Assembly: GCA_012519285.1 (NCBI GenBank)
Contig: JAAYQN010000018.1
Span: 1 to 42,522, forward strand
Direction: 5' to 3'
Source: Clostridiales bacterium
GTDB taxonomy: Bacteria > Bacillota > Clostridia > Christensenellales > HGM11417
DNA length: 42,522 nt
Shown: piece after piece, positions 25,650 to 34,554 of the stretch
Position numbering within the stretch: the stretch's first letter is position 1
How the letters are laid out: each line of letters starts with the position of its first letter
Notes under the pieces: generated by a model
Told to the model about the DNA's origin: nothing
What the model saw: the letters and a program-made list of their open reading frames with translations, nothing else
Databases searched by the model: none
Position numbers and translations under genes: made by a program

Positions 25650-27218
25650 TTACTTTTCAGATTCAAAGAACACTTCCCTGGTCTCCGCGCTGAGTACCTT
25701 GTACCTGTTCAGGGCCACCTTCAGCACGGCGCCTTCCTCAATGTCCATATTGGTGGGGACGTTGACGAATACCGTCTTGGGCGTCTTGTCTGCGTTCTCA
25801 TCCTCGGTGTAATTGAGGTTTAAGGTTAAGTATTTCTTGAACCCAATCTGCTCGACATTGGCGACGGAAGCCTCGATGGCATCCTTGCCCTTGGCGTTTA
25901 CGCTCACGGCGTCGTTTTCAACATAAACGAGCACCTCGGAACCGAGGAAGTTGTCCTTCGCGGCGGAAGAGAGCTTGACGGGCAGCTTTTTGTTGCCTAT
26001 CCTCACGCACTCTTCCTCTAAGATGCCGGGAACGTTGCTGCCGTTGAACTCGTCGTCCCTCTTGAGCAGCGACATCTGGTTGGACTTTAAGAACAGGTGT
26101 ATGTGCAGAGCATCGAATGCGAGCTTGACCACCTCGTCCCTCTGAACCTTGGTGCGCGCATCGACCCTCGCCACCATGGTGGTGGAAGTTTCGTCCACTA
26201 TCTTGTCACTGCTCTGGGAGCTCAGGTCGAGGTTGCAGTACAGCAGCGTCTCGGAGCCGAGCTTTTCGACGACCTCAACCTTGCACTCGACGATGGTGTC
26301 GGGCGAGTTGGCGATGAATACCTCCTCGTCGTGGATATCCTCGGGGCGGACGCCGAGCATGACGGGCGTCTTTTCCTCGACGAGCTTGGCGAGGTCAATT
26401 ATCTTGGCGGATTTTGCCTCTGGCAGCACTATCCTGTTGTTCTCGAACACGACGTTGACCTTGCCGTTTACCAGTTCGAGGTGGGCGTCGAAGAAGTTCA
26501 TCTGCGGGGTGCCGATAAAGCTCGCGACAAATTGGTTGACAGGGTAGTCGTAGAGGTTTTGGGGCGAGTCCACCTGCTGGATGTAGCCATCCTTCATGAC
26601 GACAATCCTCGTACCCATGGTCATAGCCTCGACCTGGTCGTGGGTAACGTATATGAATGTCGTCGCCAGCCTGTTGTGGAGCTTGGTTATCTCAGTCCTC
26701 ATCTGGGCGCGCAGCTTGGCGTCGAGGTTGGAGAGAGGCTCGTCCAACAGAAACACCTTGGGCTCGCGCACTATCGCCCTTCCCAGCGCGACGCGCTGTT
26801 TCTGGCCGCCAGAGAGCGCCTTTGGCTTCCTCGAGAGGAGCTGCTCGATGCCGAGAATCCTCGCCGCTTCCTTAACCCTCGCATCGATCTCAGCCTTGGG
26901 CATCTTGCGGAGCTTCAAACCGAAGGCCATGTTGTCGTAAACCGTCATATGCGGATAAAGCGCGTAATTTTGGAAAACCATCGCGATATCTCTGTCTTTC
27001 GGGACGACGTCGTTGACCAAACGGCCGTCAATGTAAAGCTCGCCGTTGGAGATGTCCTCAAGCCCGGCTATCATGCGCAGCGTCGTGGACTTTCCGCAAC
27101 CCGACGGGCCGACCAAGACTATGAACTCCTTGTCATTTATGCCGAGGGTGAAATCGGATACAGCCTTGACGCCGTTGGGGAAAACCTTGCTGACGTTCTC
27201 TAAGTGAACACTAGCCAT
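25650..27218 (-). CDS. ugpC: Sugar ABC transporter ATPase (MalK/UgpC/MsmK type), extended
   Basis: This is the ATPase of a carbohydrate ABC importer. Motifs are Walker [10 protein letters not shown] (residues 37-45), signature LSGGQKQR (135-142) and Walker B with DE (159-160). The '[18 protein letters not shown]' Q-loop region and the TOBE region ('[15 protein letters not shown]') are typical of UgpC/MsmK. No permease or binding protein is adjacent, so it may serve several importers encoded elsewhere, as MsmK does. The protein has 522 residues against the usual 370. An extra Asp/Glu-rich C-terminal region of about 150 residues is not explained by the family. AGGAGG precedes the ATG. Confidence 0.92.
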   Translation of the reverse strand: MASVHLENVSKVFPNGVKAVSDFTLGINDKEFIVLVGPSGCGKSTTLRMIAGLEDISNGELYIDGRLVNDVVPKDRDIAMVFQNYALYPHMTVYDNMAFGLKLRKMPKAEIDARVKEAARILGIEQLLSRKPKALSGGQKQRVALGRAIVREPKVFLLDEPLSNLDAKLRAQMRTEITKLHNRLATTFIYVTHDQVEAMTMGTRIVVMKDGYIQQVDSPQNLYDYPVNQFVASFIGTPQMNFFDAHLELVNGKVNVVFENNRIVLPEAKSAKIIDLAKLVEEKTPVMLGVRPEDIHDEEVFIANSPDTIVECKVEVVEKLGSETLLYCNLDLSSQSSDKIVDETSTTMVARVDARTKVQRDEVVKLAFDALHIHLFLKSNQMSLLKRDDEFNGSNVPGILEEECVRIGNKKLPVKLSSAAKDNFLGSEVLVYVENDAVSVNAKGKDAIEASVANVEQIGFKKYLTLNLNYTEDENADKTPKTVFVNVPTNMDIEEGAVLKVALNRYKVLSAETREVFFESEK

Positions 27219-27518
27219 TTAAAACCATCATCCTCCTAATATTTCTGAATTTGTATGTTATTATTTTACACCTTTTTGGCAAATTTAACAATATTTATTG
27301 ATGGAAAAAGTATATAAAAAATCTGTATAAGATGCACAATAATTGCCTTTCTTCGGCACCTCAGAAAAGGCAATCCTTAGGAAAAAATCCCGTGAGAAAG
27401 CTGCTAAAGCGATAGGCTTCTGCGCAATATTTAGACGGGCGCCTTTTTCAAAACCGCGAAACGGCCGCAAAATGTCGCCTCTTCGGCAAGTTGCTTTGCT
27501 TTTTATATATAAAAAATA

Positions 27519-27556
27519 CTTGCATAAATATGCAATTTCATGTATAATATTCAACA
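27519..27556 (+). promoter_or_regulatory. Two tandem ARG-box-like operators
   Basis: Box 1 (27519-27536) contains the palindrome TTGCATAAATATGCAA. Box 2 (27539-27556, CATGTATAATATTCAACA) matches the Bacillus-type ArgR/AhrC box loosely. Their centres are 20 bases apart, about two helical turns, as for hexameric ArgR. They cover the spacer and -10 of the argC promoter, so arginine-bound ArgR would block polymerase. Confidence 0.65.
27520..27548 (+). promoter_or_regulatory. Promoter of the arginine operon
   Basis: A -35 TTGCAT (27520-27525) and a perfect -10 TATAAT (27543-27548) are 17 bases apart, 32 bases before the argC TTG. Confidence 0.85.
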
Positions 27557-27580
27557 ATAACACGTTTTGGGAGAAGAAAA

Positions 27581-28621
27581 TTGATAAAGGCCTCTATAAT
27601 CGGCGCAAACGGCTACACTGGGCTGGAGCTGATGAACCTTTTAAGCTGCCACCCGCAGGCAAAAATCGCTCACATCGTCTCGAGGAGTAACGCGGGGATA
27701 AAGGCGCGCCAGCTTTACCCCAGCCTGCACCGCCTGGGCGAAAAGCGCTTTGAGAATTTGGACCTGGACGCCATAGCGGAGGGCAGCGACGTCGTCTTTT
27801 CGGCGCTGCCGCACTCGGCGAGCGCTGAGGTATGCGGAAAGCTCTGCCGAAAGGGATTAAAGGTAATTGACCTGTCGGCAGACTTTAGGTACAGGGACAA
27901 AAGCGTCTACGAGCAATGGTACAAGGTCAAGCACCCCTGCCCCGAGCTCTGCTCCCGGGCCGTCTACGGGCTGCCGGAGATTTACAGGGAAAAGATAAGG
28001 GGGGCGCAGATTGTCGGCAACCCCGGCTGCTACACTACCTGCTCAATACTTGCCCTCTATCCCCTGCTCAAAGAAAAGGCGATCAGCCCCGACGGCATAA
28101 TCATCGACGCCAAGAGCGGTACCAGCGGGGCGGGCAGAAAGGCCGAGGCGGACCTCTCTTTTTGCGAGGTCAACGAGAACTTCAAGGCGTACGCCGTGAC
28201 GACGCACAGGCACACTTCGGAGATTGAGCAGGAGCTGTCGCTCGCTGCGGGAAGGGCCGTAGCCCTCTCCTTCACCCCCCACCTTTTGCCCATACAGAGG
28301 GGGATCCTTGCCACCATATACTGTGAGCCCGAACGGGGAGTTATGGACGGGGATATCTACTCTGTTTACCAAAAATACTATGCAGGTGAGCCCTTTGTCG
28401 TCATAAACGAGGAAGGGGTTTTCCCGGAGATTAAGCACGTTAGGCATTCCAATTACATATCCATAGGGTTTAAGCTCGACAAAAGGATCAATCGCCTGAT
28501 AATCATAAGCGCGCTCGACAACCTTGTAAAGGGCGCGAGCGGCCAGGCCATCCAGAACATGAACATAATGTTCGGGCTCGACGAGCATGCCGGCCTGGAG
28601 CATCTCTCAAGGTATATTTAG
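27581..28621 (+). CDS. argC: N-acetyl-gamma-glutamyl-phosphate reductase
   Basis: ArgC reduces N-acetylglutamyl phosphate to the semialdehyde with NADPH, the third step of arginine synthesis. The nucleotide-binding GANGYTG motif lies at residues 8-14 and the catalytic Cys150 in 'GNPGCYTT'. 'HRHTSEIEQEL' and 'FTPHLLPIQRGIL' are further family blocks. Length 346 is normal for the short form. The start is a TTG, 7 bases behind GGGAG; no ATG is suitable. It heads the operon argC-argB-argD-argF-GNAT. Confidence 0.97.
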   Translation: MIKASIIGANGYTGLELMNLLSCHPQAKIAHIVSRSNAGIKARQLYPSLHRLGEKRFENLDLDAIAEGSDVVFSALPHSASAEVCGKLCRKGLKVIDLSADFRYRDKSVYEQWYKVKHPCPELCSRAVYGLPEIYREKIRGAQIVGNPGCYTTCSILALYPLLKEKAISPDGIIIDAKSGTSGAGRKAEADLSFCEVNENFKAYAVTTHRHTSEIEQELSLAAGRAVALSFTPHLLPIQRGILATIYCEPERGVMDGDIYSVYQKYYAGEPFVVINEEGVFPEIKHVRHSNYISIGFKLDKRINRLIIISALDNLVKGASGQAIQNMNIMFGLDEHAGLEHLSRYI

Positions 28622-28638
28622 CCCCAAAGGAGACGGAT

Positions 28639-29496
28639 ATGCAAAAACTCATCGAAAAGGCAAACATCTTGGCGGAAGCCCTTCACTACATACACAAGCT
28701 GGCGGGAAAGACTGTTGTCGTAAAATATGGAGGCAACGCCATGCAGAGCGAGGAGATAACCAAGACCATTCTGGAAGACTTAGCGCTGCTAAAAATTGTC
28801 GGCGTAAACCCCGTGCTGATTCACGGCGGCGGGCCGGAGATAAACGCCTTGCTGAAGAGCCTCAACATCCAGCCCGTCTTCCACAACGGTCTGAGGGTAA
28901 CCGACAAGGACACCATGAACGTGGTGCAGATGGTGCTCTGCGGCAAGCTTAACAAGGACATAACCAGCAAGCTTAACAACCTCGGCGTAAAGGCCATCGG
29001 CATATGCGGCAAAGACGCCAGGCTAATCGAGGTAAGGAAAAAGAGCAGCGACGTAGACCTCGGCTTTGTGGGCGAGATAATGAGGATAAACACCAGGCTG
29101 ATAGAGCACCTCGCCAACGACGAATATATCCCCGTCATTGCCTCGGTCGGGTGCGACGAGGAAGGTAACAGCTACAACATCAACGCCGACACCGCCGCCG
29201 CGGAGATCGCCTGCGCCATGAAGGCGGAAAAGCTCATATTTTTAACTGACATCGACGGAATAAGGATGAACAAGGATGACCCGACAACATTGATTCCCAT
29301 CATCACCATCGCCGAAGTCGATAAGCTAATTAGCCAAGGCATTATCAGCGAGGGCATGATTCCCAAAGTGATAGCGTGCGTAAAGGGCGTGAAGATGGGG
29401 ATTAAGCGCACCCACATCATAAACGGCACCATCCCCCATCCCATCATGCTGGAGATATTCACGGACACCGGCATCGGGACTATGATAACTGAATAA
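28639..29496 (+). CDS. argB: Acetylglutamate kinase
   Basis: ArgB phosphorylates N-acetylglutamate, usually the arginine-inhibited step. The 285-residue protein shows the amino-acid kinase motifs 'VVKYGGNAM', 'VLIHGGGPEINALL' and the late 'ISEGMIPKVIACVKGV'. The N-terminal extension helix (residues 1-20, 'LIEKANILAEALHYIHKL') is that of the hexameric, arginine-sensitive kinases. It lies 17 bases after argC with AAAGGAGA upstream. Confidence 0.97.
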   Translation: MQKLIEKANILAEALHYIHKLAGKTVVVKYGGNAMQSEEITKTILEDLALLKIVGVNPVLIHGGGPEINALLKSLNIQPVFHNGLRVTDKDTMNVVQMVLCGKLNKDITSKLNNLGVKAIGICGKDARLIEVRKKSSDVDLGFVGEIMRINTRLIEHLANDEYIPVIASVGCDEEGNSYNINADTAAAEIACAMKAEKLIFLTDIDGIRMNKDDPTTLIPIITIAEVDKLISQGIISEGMIPKVIACVKGVKMGIKRTHIINGTIPHPIMLEIFTDTGIGTMITE

Positions 29497-29505
29497 GGTG
29501 ATGAC

Positions 29506-30711
29506 ATGGACTTTGACGAAATAGTGCAAATTCAGGACAACAGGGGCTTTGACGTGTTCAGTCGCAACCGGATATGCCTCACCTACGGCGAGGGCTGCAA
29601 ACTGTACGACACCGAGGGGCGGCAGTACATAGACTTTATGGGCGGCATCGCGGTAAACTGCTTAGGCTACGGCAACGCGAAGCTCGTCGAGGCGATAGAG
29701 AGCCAGTGCAGGAAGCTGATGCACTGCAGCAATCTCTTTTACGAGGAGCAGCAGGCAAGGCTTTTGAAAGCGCTCACCGAGGGCACGGGCTTTGCGAGGG
29801 CTTTTCTGTGCAACAGCGGCGCCGAGGCAAACGAGGCTGCGATAAAGCTTGCGAGAAAGTACTATCATGACAAGGGGCAGGGAAAATACAGGTTTATCAC
29901 CGCCCTCAACTCCTTCCACGGCAGGACGCTCACCACAGCCACGGCGACGGGGCAGGAAAAGTATTCAAAGCCCTACGCCCCTCTCACCCCCGGCTTTATA
30001 TACGTCCCCTTCAACGACATAAAGGCGCTCGAGGAAGCGCTGCTCGACGACGAAGTTTGCGCCGTCATGCTCGAAACCATACAGGGCGAGAGTGGTGTGA
30101 TACCCGCGACAAAAGAGTACCTCGAGGCGGCGAGGAAACTTACAGAGGAAAGGGGCATCCCGCTCATAATAGACGAGGTGCAGACGGGCGTAATGCGCTG
30201 CGGAAGGCTGTTTTCCTTCCAGCTTTACGGCATAATGCCCGATATCGTTACGCTCGCAAAGGGGCTGGGAGGGGGCTTTCCCATAGGCGCCATGCTGGCG
30301 GTGGAAAAGGTGGCGGACGCGTTCAAGAAGGGCGACCATGGCTCCACCTTTGGGGGAAATCCCCTGGCGTGCGCCGCGGCAGTTGCCGTCTTATCGCAGG
30401 TAAACAGCGTCGCCTTCGGGGATGAAGTCAGAAGAAAAGGCGATTTTTTCAAAGAGCTCTTAAAAGGCCTCTCAAAATATCCCTTCGCCGGCGAGCCTCG
30501 GGGAGAGGGCCTGCTCATAGGTCTTCCCCTCTCTTTGGAGGTTGATGGAAAGAAGGTGGCAGAGAAGATGCTCGGCGAGGGGTTTATCATAAACTGCGCG
30601 GGCTCCAACACCTTGAGGTTTGCCCCGCCGCTCATCATAAGCGAGGGCGAGATAAGCGCCATGACGGCGGCGCTCGATAGGGTTTTATCGCAATTTTCAA
30701 AAACGGAGTGA
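29506..30711 (+). CDS. argD: Acetylornithine aminotransferase
   Basis: ArgD transfers an amino group from glutamate to N-acetylglutamate semialdehyde using pyridoxal phosphate. Class III aminotransferase features are 'CNSGAEANEAAIKLARKY', 'FHGRTLTTATATGQ', 'LIIDEVQTGVMRCG' and the lysine of 'DIVTLAKGLGGGFPIGAML' that binds the cofactor. Length 401 is normal. AAGGTGAT stands before the ATG. The stop TGA lies in the ribosome site region of argF. Confidence 0.96.
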   Translation: MDFDEIVQIQDNRGFDVFSRNRICLTYGEGCKLYDTEGRQYIDFMGGIAVNCLGYGNAKLVEAIESQCRKLMHCSNLFYEEQQARLLKALTEGTGFARAFLCNSGAEANEAAIKLARKYYHDKGQGKYRFITALNSFHGRTLTTATATGQEKYSKPYAPLTPGFIYVPFNDIKALEEALLDDEVCAVMLETIQGESGVIPATKEYLEAARKLTEERGIPLIIDEVQTGVMRCGRLFSFQLYGIMPDIVTLAKGLGGGFPIGAMLAVEKVADAFKKGDHGSTFGGNPLACAAAVAVLSQVNSVAFGDEVRRKGDFFKELLKGLSKYPFAGEPRGEGLLIGLPLSLEVDGKKVAEKMLGEGFIINCAGSNTLRFAPPLIISEGEISAMTAALDRVLSQFSKTE

Positions 30712-30716
30712 AAGCC

Positions 30717-31661
30717 ATGGACATCAATAAATACCGTCCTACGGGAAAAATCGGGAACAAGCACTTTTTGACCTTTTTGGATTATTCCACGGAAGAAATC
30801 TTTGAGCTGCTTTACACCGCAAAGAGGCTAAAGGCTGAGCACAAGGCGGGAGTAAAGCACGGCGCGCTTTCCGGAAAAACCATAGCGCTCATCTTCGCCA
30901 AATCCTCAACGAGGACGAGGGTCAGCTTTGAGATGGGGATAAGGCAGCTCGGCGGGCACTCGCTCTTTCTCTCCGCCGCCGACATACAATTAGGGCGGGG
31001 AGAAACAATCCACGACACCGTCAAGACGATGGAGAGGTTTGACATAAACGGCATAATGATACGCACCCACAAGCACAGCGACGTGGAGGAACTCGCCATG
31101 TACGGCACCATCCCCATTATAAACGGGCTGACCGACCTCTGCCACCCCTGCCAGGTGCTCGCCGACCTGCTCACCATATGGGAGCATAAGGGGAAGCTTG
31201 AGGGAATTAAGCTTGCCTACCTCGGCGACGGCAACAATATGGCAAACAGCCTGCTCGCCGGCTGCACGAGGGCGGGCATGGAAATCGCCATCGGCTGCCC
31301 GGAAGGCTACGAGCCCGACCAGAGGTTCGTCGAGGATGCCATGAAAACGGGCAGGGCAACGGTAACGCATGACCCCGCCGTCGCCGCCCAGGGCGCCGAC
31401 ATAATCTATACCGATGTTTTCTTCAGCATGGGCCAGGCTGCAGACGGAAAAAAGTACGAGTCGCTCATCTCCTATCAGGTAAACAGGCGGCTCTTTGCGT
31501 ACGCCAAGCCGGACGCTCTGTTTATGCACTGCCTGCCCGCCCACAGGGGACAAGAGGTCACCGAGGACATAATAGACTCCCCCGCTTCGATAATCTTCGA
31601 CCAGGCGGAAAACAGGCTGCACGCCCAGAAGGCCATCCTCTATCACCTTTACGGAGGCTGA
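30717..31661 (+). CDS. argF: Ornithine carbamoyltransferase
   Basis: ArgF makes citrulline from ornithine and carbamoyl phosphate. The carbamoyl-phosphate motif STRTR is at residues 64-68. 'HPCQVLADLLTIWEHKG' and the ornithine-binding 'HCLPAHRGQEV' follow. Length 314 is normal. ATG at 30717 is chosen because GGAG (30705-30708) lies 8 bases before it. The GTG at 30708 overlaps that site. The transcript continues into the GNAT gene. Confidence 0.96.
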   Translation: MDINKYRPTGKIGNKHFLTFLDYSTEEIFELLYTAKRLKAEHKAGVKHGALSGKTIALIFAKSSTRTRVSFEMGIRQLGGHSLFLSAADIQLGRGETIHDTVKTMERFDINGIMIRTHKHSDVEELAMYGTIPIINGLTDLCHPCQVLADLLTIWEHKGKLEGIKLAYLGDGNNMANSLLAGCTRAGMEIAIGCPEGYEPDQRFVEDAMKTGRATVTHDPAVAAQGADIIYTDVFFSMGQAADGKKYESLISYQVNRRLFAYAKPDALFMHCLPAHRGQEVTEDIIDSPASIIFDQAENRLHAQKAILYHLYGG

Positions 31662-31665
31662 TTTT

Positions 31666-32169
31666 ATGGCTGAGATAATGAGGGCCACTTTGGACGACGT
31701 AAAGGGCATTCACGCCATTACGCAGCTCGCCTTTAAAATGTACCGCGATGAGATAGAGAGCGACGTGCCGCTTAAGGCGCTCACCGAGACAGAGGAGGAC
31801 ATAGCTTGCGATATCTTAAGCAACCACGTATATGTGGCCAAGGTGGGCGGCAAGGTGCTTGGCAGCATAAGGATAGAAAAGCTCACCGACGACCTGGCTT
31901 ACATATACCGCTTTTCGGTGCACCCCGACGAGCAGAACGCCGGGATAGGCACCGAGCTGTTAAGCCATGCCATTTCCGAGTGCGCCAGGATGGGCTTTGC
32001 GGCGGTGGCGCTGCACACCAATGCCAAGTACTTCAAGCTGGCAAGGTACTATTACGGCAAACAGTTCTATGTGCACTCCACCAACGCCGAACGCGGGTAC
32101 ATAAGGGCGCTCTTCGTCAAGGAGCTTAAGGACAAAGAGGTGGACCTCTCTAAGGCGCTCGAAAAATAA
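31666..32169 (+). CDS. GNAT acetyltransferase, candidate N-acetylglutamate synthase
   Basis: The 167-residue GNAT protein has the acetyl-CoA-binding motif A 'YRFSVHPDEQNAGIGTELL' (Q/RxxGxG/A) at about residues 82-100. The C-terminal 'RYYYGKQFYVHSTNAERGYI' resembles motif B. It begins four bases after argF, at the end of the arginine operon. That operon lacks argJ and any argA-type gene in this window, so the first step (acetylation of glutamate) has no assigned enzyme here. Short single-domain GNAT proteins are known N-acetylglutamate synthases in some bacteria, which makes this an attractive candidate. The substrate is inferred from context only. Confidence 0.8.
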   Translation: MAEIMRATLDDVKGIHAITQLAFKMYRDEIESDVPLKALTETEEDIACDILSNHVYVAKVGGKVLGSIRIEKLTDDLAYIYRFSVHPDEQNAGIGTELLSHAISECARMGFAAVALHTNAKYFKLARYYYGKQFYVHSTNAERGYIRALFVKELKDKEVDLSKALEK

Positions 32170-32173
32170 TTAC

Positions 32174-32237
32174 GCAAAATCCCACGCCAAACAAACTGCG
32201 CGCGATAAGGAAAACCCTCGTCACGCGCTTATTTTGC
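32174..32237 (+). terminator. Possible terminator of the arginine operon
   Basis: GCAAAAT (32174-32180) pairs with ATTTTGC (32231-32237) and GCGCG (32198-32202) with CGCGC (32224-32228), giving a large hairpin just after the GNAT stop. The T run is short, so this is tentative. Confidence 0.4.
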
Positions 32238-32275
32238 ATAAACGCCGGAGCTACCTTGCCACAATAAAAAATGTT

Positions 32276-32304
32276 TTGTCTTTTCGTTTTATCTGTGTTA
32301 TAAT
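32276..32304 (+). promoter_or_regulatory. Promoter of the DtxR-like gene
   Basis: A -35 TTGTCT (32276-32281) and a perfect -10 TATAAT (32299-32304) are 17 bases apart. The leader is only about 22 bases. Confidence 0.8.
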
Positions 32305-32332
32305 GGCTAAAATAGGGCAAAATGGAAGGATA

Positions 32333-32704
32333 ATGGAAAATTTAACCTATACCATGGAAAATTACCTTGAGGCCATATATGAGCTGAGCAAGGTAAACAA
32401 TTACGCGAGGATATCCGATATCGCCAAAAAACTCAACGTCTCCAAGGCGAGCGCGAGCAACGCCATGCAGACGCTGCTTAATAAGGGCCTCATCGCCACG
32501 CAAAAGTACAGGGAGATTTACCTTACCGAAGAGGGAAAAAGGCTCGCCGAGCTCACCTCAAAAAAACATGACGTCATCCGGGACTTCTTTATAAACGTGC
32601 TCAAAGTGGACGGCAAGGTGGCAGACTGCGATGCCTGCGCCATCGAGCACGTGATAAGCAGCGATTCGGTAAACGCCATGAAGGAGTTTATGGAGAAAAG
32701 GTAG
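32333..32704 (+). CDS. DtxR/MntR-family metal-responsive regulator
   Basis: The 123-residue protein has a winged-helix domain ('MENYLEAIYELSKVNNYARI', 'IAKKLNVSKASASNAMQTL', 'KYREIYLTEEGKRLAE') and a dimerisation/metal-binding part. That part carries 'KKHDVIRDFFINVL', 'DCDACAIEHVIS' and a terminal 'MKEFMEKR', the arrangement of MntR/DtxR proteins. It lacks the SH3-like third domain, as does MntR. Fe2+ or Mn2+ is the likely ligand, with the Cys in DCDAC pointing to iron or zinc-like binding. The ATG at 32333 lies behind GGAAGGA. A frame open to 32234 crosses the promoter. Confidence 0.82.
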   Translation: MENLTYTMENYLEAIYELSKVNNYARISDIAKKLNVSKASASNAMQTLLNKGLIATQKYREIYLTEEGKRLAELTSKKHDVIRDFFINVLKVDGKVADCDACAIEHVISSDSVNAMKEFMEKR

Positions 32705-32731
32705 CTCTTTAAAAAACTTCAATGCCATAGA

Positions 32732-32762
32732 AAAAGGGCTTTGCTGAAAGCCCTTTTTTGTT
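32732..32762 (+). terminator. Terminator of the DtxR-like gene
   Basis: AAAGGGCTTT (32733-32742) pairs perfectly with AAAGCCCTTT (32747-32756) around a GCTG loop, followed by T residues. Confidence 0.93.
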
Positions 32763-32875
32763 TGCCAAAAAAGCGGAGCTGCCACCTTGCGCAACTTTGC
32801 TTATGATATGCAAAAATGAACTTTGTTTTCCCGCTTTCCCATCGCCTTTGCCCTCTGGCAGCATCTCGTCTTTTA

Positions 32876-32904
32876 TTGACTTTTTGCGCGCCGTGTGGTA
32901 ACAT
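32876..32904 (+). promoter_or_regulatory. Promoter of the MATE gene
   Basis: A -35 TTGACT (32876-32881) and a -10 TAACAT (32899-32904) are separated by 17 bases. The spacer between the preceding terminator and this promoter holds nothing else recognisable. Confidence 0.6.
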
Positions 32905-33022
32905 TGTATGGAAATTTATGGTGTGATTGTAATTGTTTTTCCCGTATCGGGGTTGGCAGAACGGGCGCGTTTTGCCCTTATTTTTTTCATCAATCAATGC
33001 GCGGAAAACGTTCCCGCTTTAT

Positions 33023-34480
33023 ATGGAAAATATGCGGACGCTTAAGGGAAAAAGCTCAAAGATAGAGATGACACGGGGGCCGGTGTTTGGCAAGATATTG
33101 CTCTTCGCGGTGCCCCTTCTGCTCACCAACGCGCTTCAGGTGCTCTACAACGCCGCTGACATGATAGTGGTGGGAAGGTTTTCAAGCGCCGAAGGCGCCG
33201 TGGGAGCAATCGGGGCGACGGGGCCACTCATAAACCTCATGCTCAACCTGCTGTTTGGCATAGCAGTGGGCGCCAACGTGGTCGTGGCGAGATACATAGG
33301 CGCAGGGAACGAGGAGAGAACCCGCCGCGCGGTGCATAGCTCCATGCAGATAGCTATCCTTTGCGGCCTGGTCTCCATGGCGATAGGGCTACTCTTTTCA
33401 AGGCAGCTGCTCGAGCTCATGAATTCCGACCCACAGCTCATCGACATGTCGGACACGTATATTAAAATTTATTTCCTCGGCGTCCCCTTTTCATCGCTGC
33501 TGAACTACGCTTCGGCTATCTTGCGCGCAAAAGGCGACACCACCACGCCCTTTGCGGTGTTGTCGGTGTCGGGAATGCTGAACGTCATCCTCAACGTCGT
33601 ATTCGTCGCCGGTTTTGGCATGGACGTCGACGGCGTCGCCATAGCGACGGTAATCTCCACCATCGCCTCCACCGTGGCAGTGCTTGGGGTAATGGCAAAG
33701 GGAGACGACTGGTGCCGCCTCGAGCTCAAGAGAATGGTCAGCTTTGATCTGCCGACCATTCGCTATATCGCGAGGATAGGGTTTCCCGCCGGTGTCCAGG
33801 GCACGCTCTTTTCGCTGTCAAATGTCTTTATCCAGAGCGCCGTCAATGGCTTCGGCCCCGCCGTAATAACCGGCAATTCCATAGCTGTAAACGTGGAGGG
33901 TCTCGCCTACACCGCCACCAATTCCATCTACCAGGCGGCAATCACCTTCACGGGGCAGAACGTGGGCGCGAAAAAGCCCGAGCGTCTGGGAATGATAATG
34001 CGCTCGTGTTACTTTGCCACCTTCTGCATAGCGATAATCACTTCCTCTCTGATTTTGGCGTTCTCGCGAGAGCTGACCATGCTGTACATAAATGAGGAAA
34101 CCGCTAACGTGGCGGCGGTTCTCGATGCCGCGCTGTTTCGCTATAAGGTCGTAATCACCACCTATTTCCTGCTCGCTTTTATGGAAGTGGGCTCGGGGCT
34201 GGTGCGCGGTATGGGAAAATCCTTCCTCTCCACGGCGGTGTCATTCGTAGGCTCCTGCCTTTTGCGTATAGCGTGGATATACACCGTGTTTGCCATGTTC
34301 CCTACCTATGCTGTGCTGCTCATGGTCATGCCCATTTCGTGGGGGGTCACCGCGGCGACGCATTTGATCTGCGCCCTTATTTTGAGAAAAAGGCTGCTCA
34401 AGCAGATTCGGCTCGAAAGAGCCCAGACGCAGCAGGAGGCACAGCAGAAGCAAGAGGAGCGGAAAATGACTACTGCGTAA
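33023..34480 (+). CDS. MATE-family multidrug/cation exporter
   Basis: This twelve-helix exporter of the MATE superfamily shows the typical opening 'FAVPLLLTNALQVLYNAADM' and 'GRFSSAEGAVGAIG'. The seventh-helix counterpart is 'IGFPAGVQGTLFSLSNVFIQ'. It would pump organic cations or drugs out using an ion gradient. The start is uncertain: ATG codons at 33023, 33032 and 33068 are all possible. I give 33023 as the longest after the promoter, though the family usually begins near 33068 (MTRGP). A 90-base longer frame to 32933 is unlikely. A strong terminator follows. Confidence 0.88.
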   Translation: MENMRTLKGKSSKIEMTRGPVFGKILLFAVPLLLTNALQVLYNAADMIVVGRFSSAEGAVGAIGATGPLINLMLNLLFGIAVGANVVVARYIGAGNEERTRRAVHSSMQIAILCGLVSMAIGLLFSRQLLELMNSDPQLIDMSDTYIKIYFLGVPFSSLLNYASAILRAKGDTTTPFAVLSVSGMLNVILNVVFVAGFGMDVDGVAIATVISTIASTVAVLGVMAKGDDWCRLELKRMVSFDLPTIRYIARIGFPAGVQGTLFSLSNVFIQSAVNGFGPAVITGNSIAVNVEGLAYTATNSIYQAAITFTGQNVGAKKPERLGMIMRSCYFATFCIAIITSSLILAFSRELTMLYINEETANVAAVLDAALFRYKVVITTYFLLAFMEVGSGLVRGMGKSFLSTAVSFVGSCLLRIAWIYTVFAMFPTYAVLLMVMPISWGVTAATHLICALILRKRLLKQIRLERAQTQQEAQQKQEERKMTTA

Positions 34481-34513
34481 ACTAATGGCAGCACTATCCC
34501 TTCAAGAATGCGC

Positions 34514-34541
34514 AAAGCCCCGCTGCTGCCAGCGGGGCTTT
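34514..34541 (+). terminator. Terminator after the MATE gene
   Basis: AAAGCCCCGCT (34514-34524) pairs perfectly with AGCGGGGCTTT (34531-34541) around a 6-base loop. It lies directly between the MATE gene and the convergent uxa remnants and may work in both directions. Confidence 0.85.
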
Positions 34542-34554
34542 TAGATTTGCCATT

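Larger units (their letters stand above)
27219..27580. other. Divergent intergenic region between the ABC ATPase and argC
   Basis: The region holds a hairpin with 8-bp arms (TTGCCTTT with AAAGGCAA, about 27341-27372), the argC promoter with two ARG-box-like palindromes, and no convincing gene. Open frames on either strand (27285-27563, 27343-27690) lack ribosome sites and domain features. Confidence 0.5.

Noticed and set aside
26097-27203. 368-codon plus-strand open frame opposite the MalK-type ATPase
   Set aside because: Antisense shadow; the translation has no domain and is rich in Arg, His, Val and Leu.
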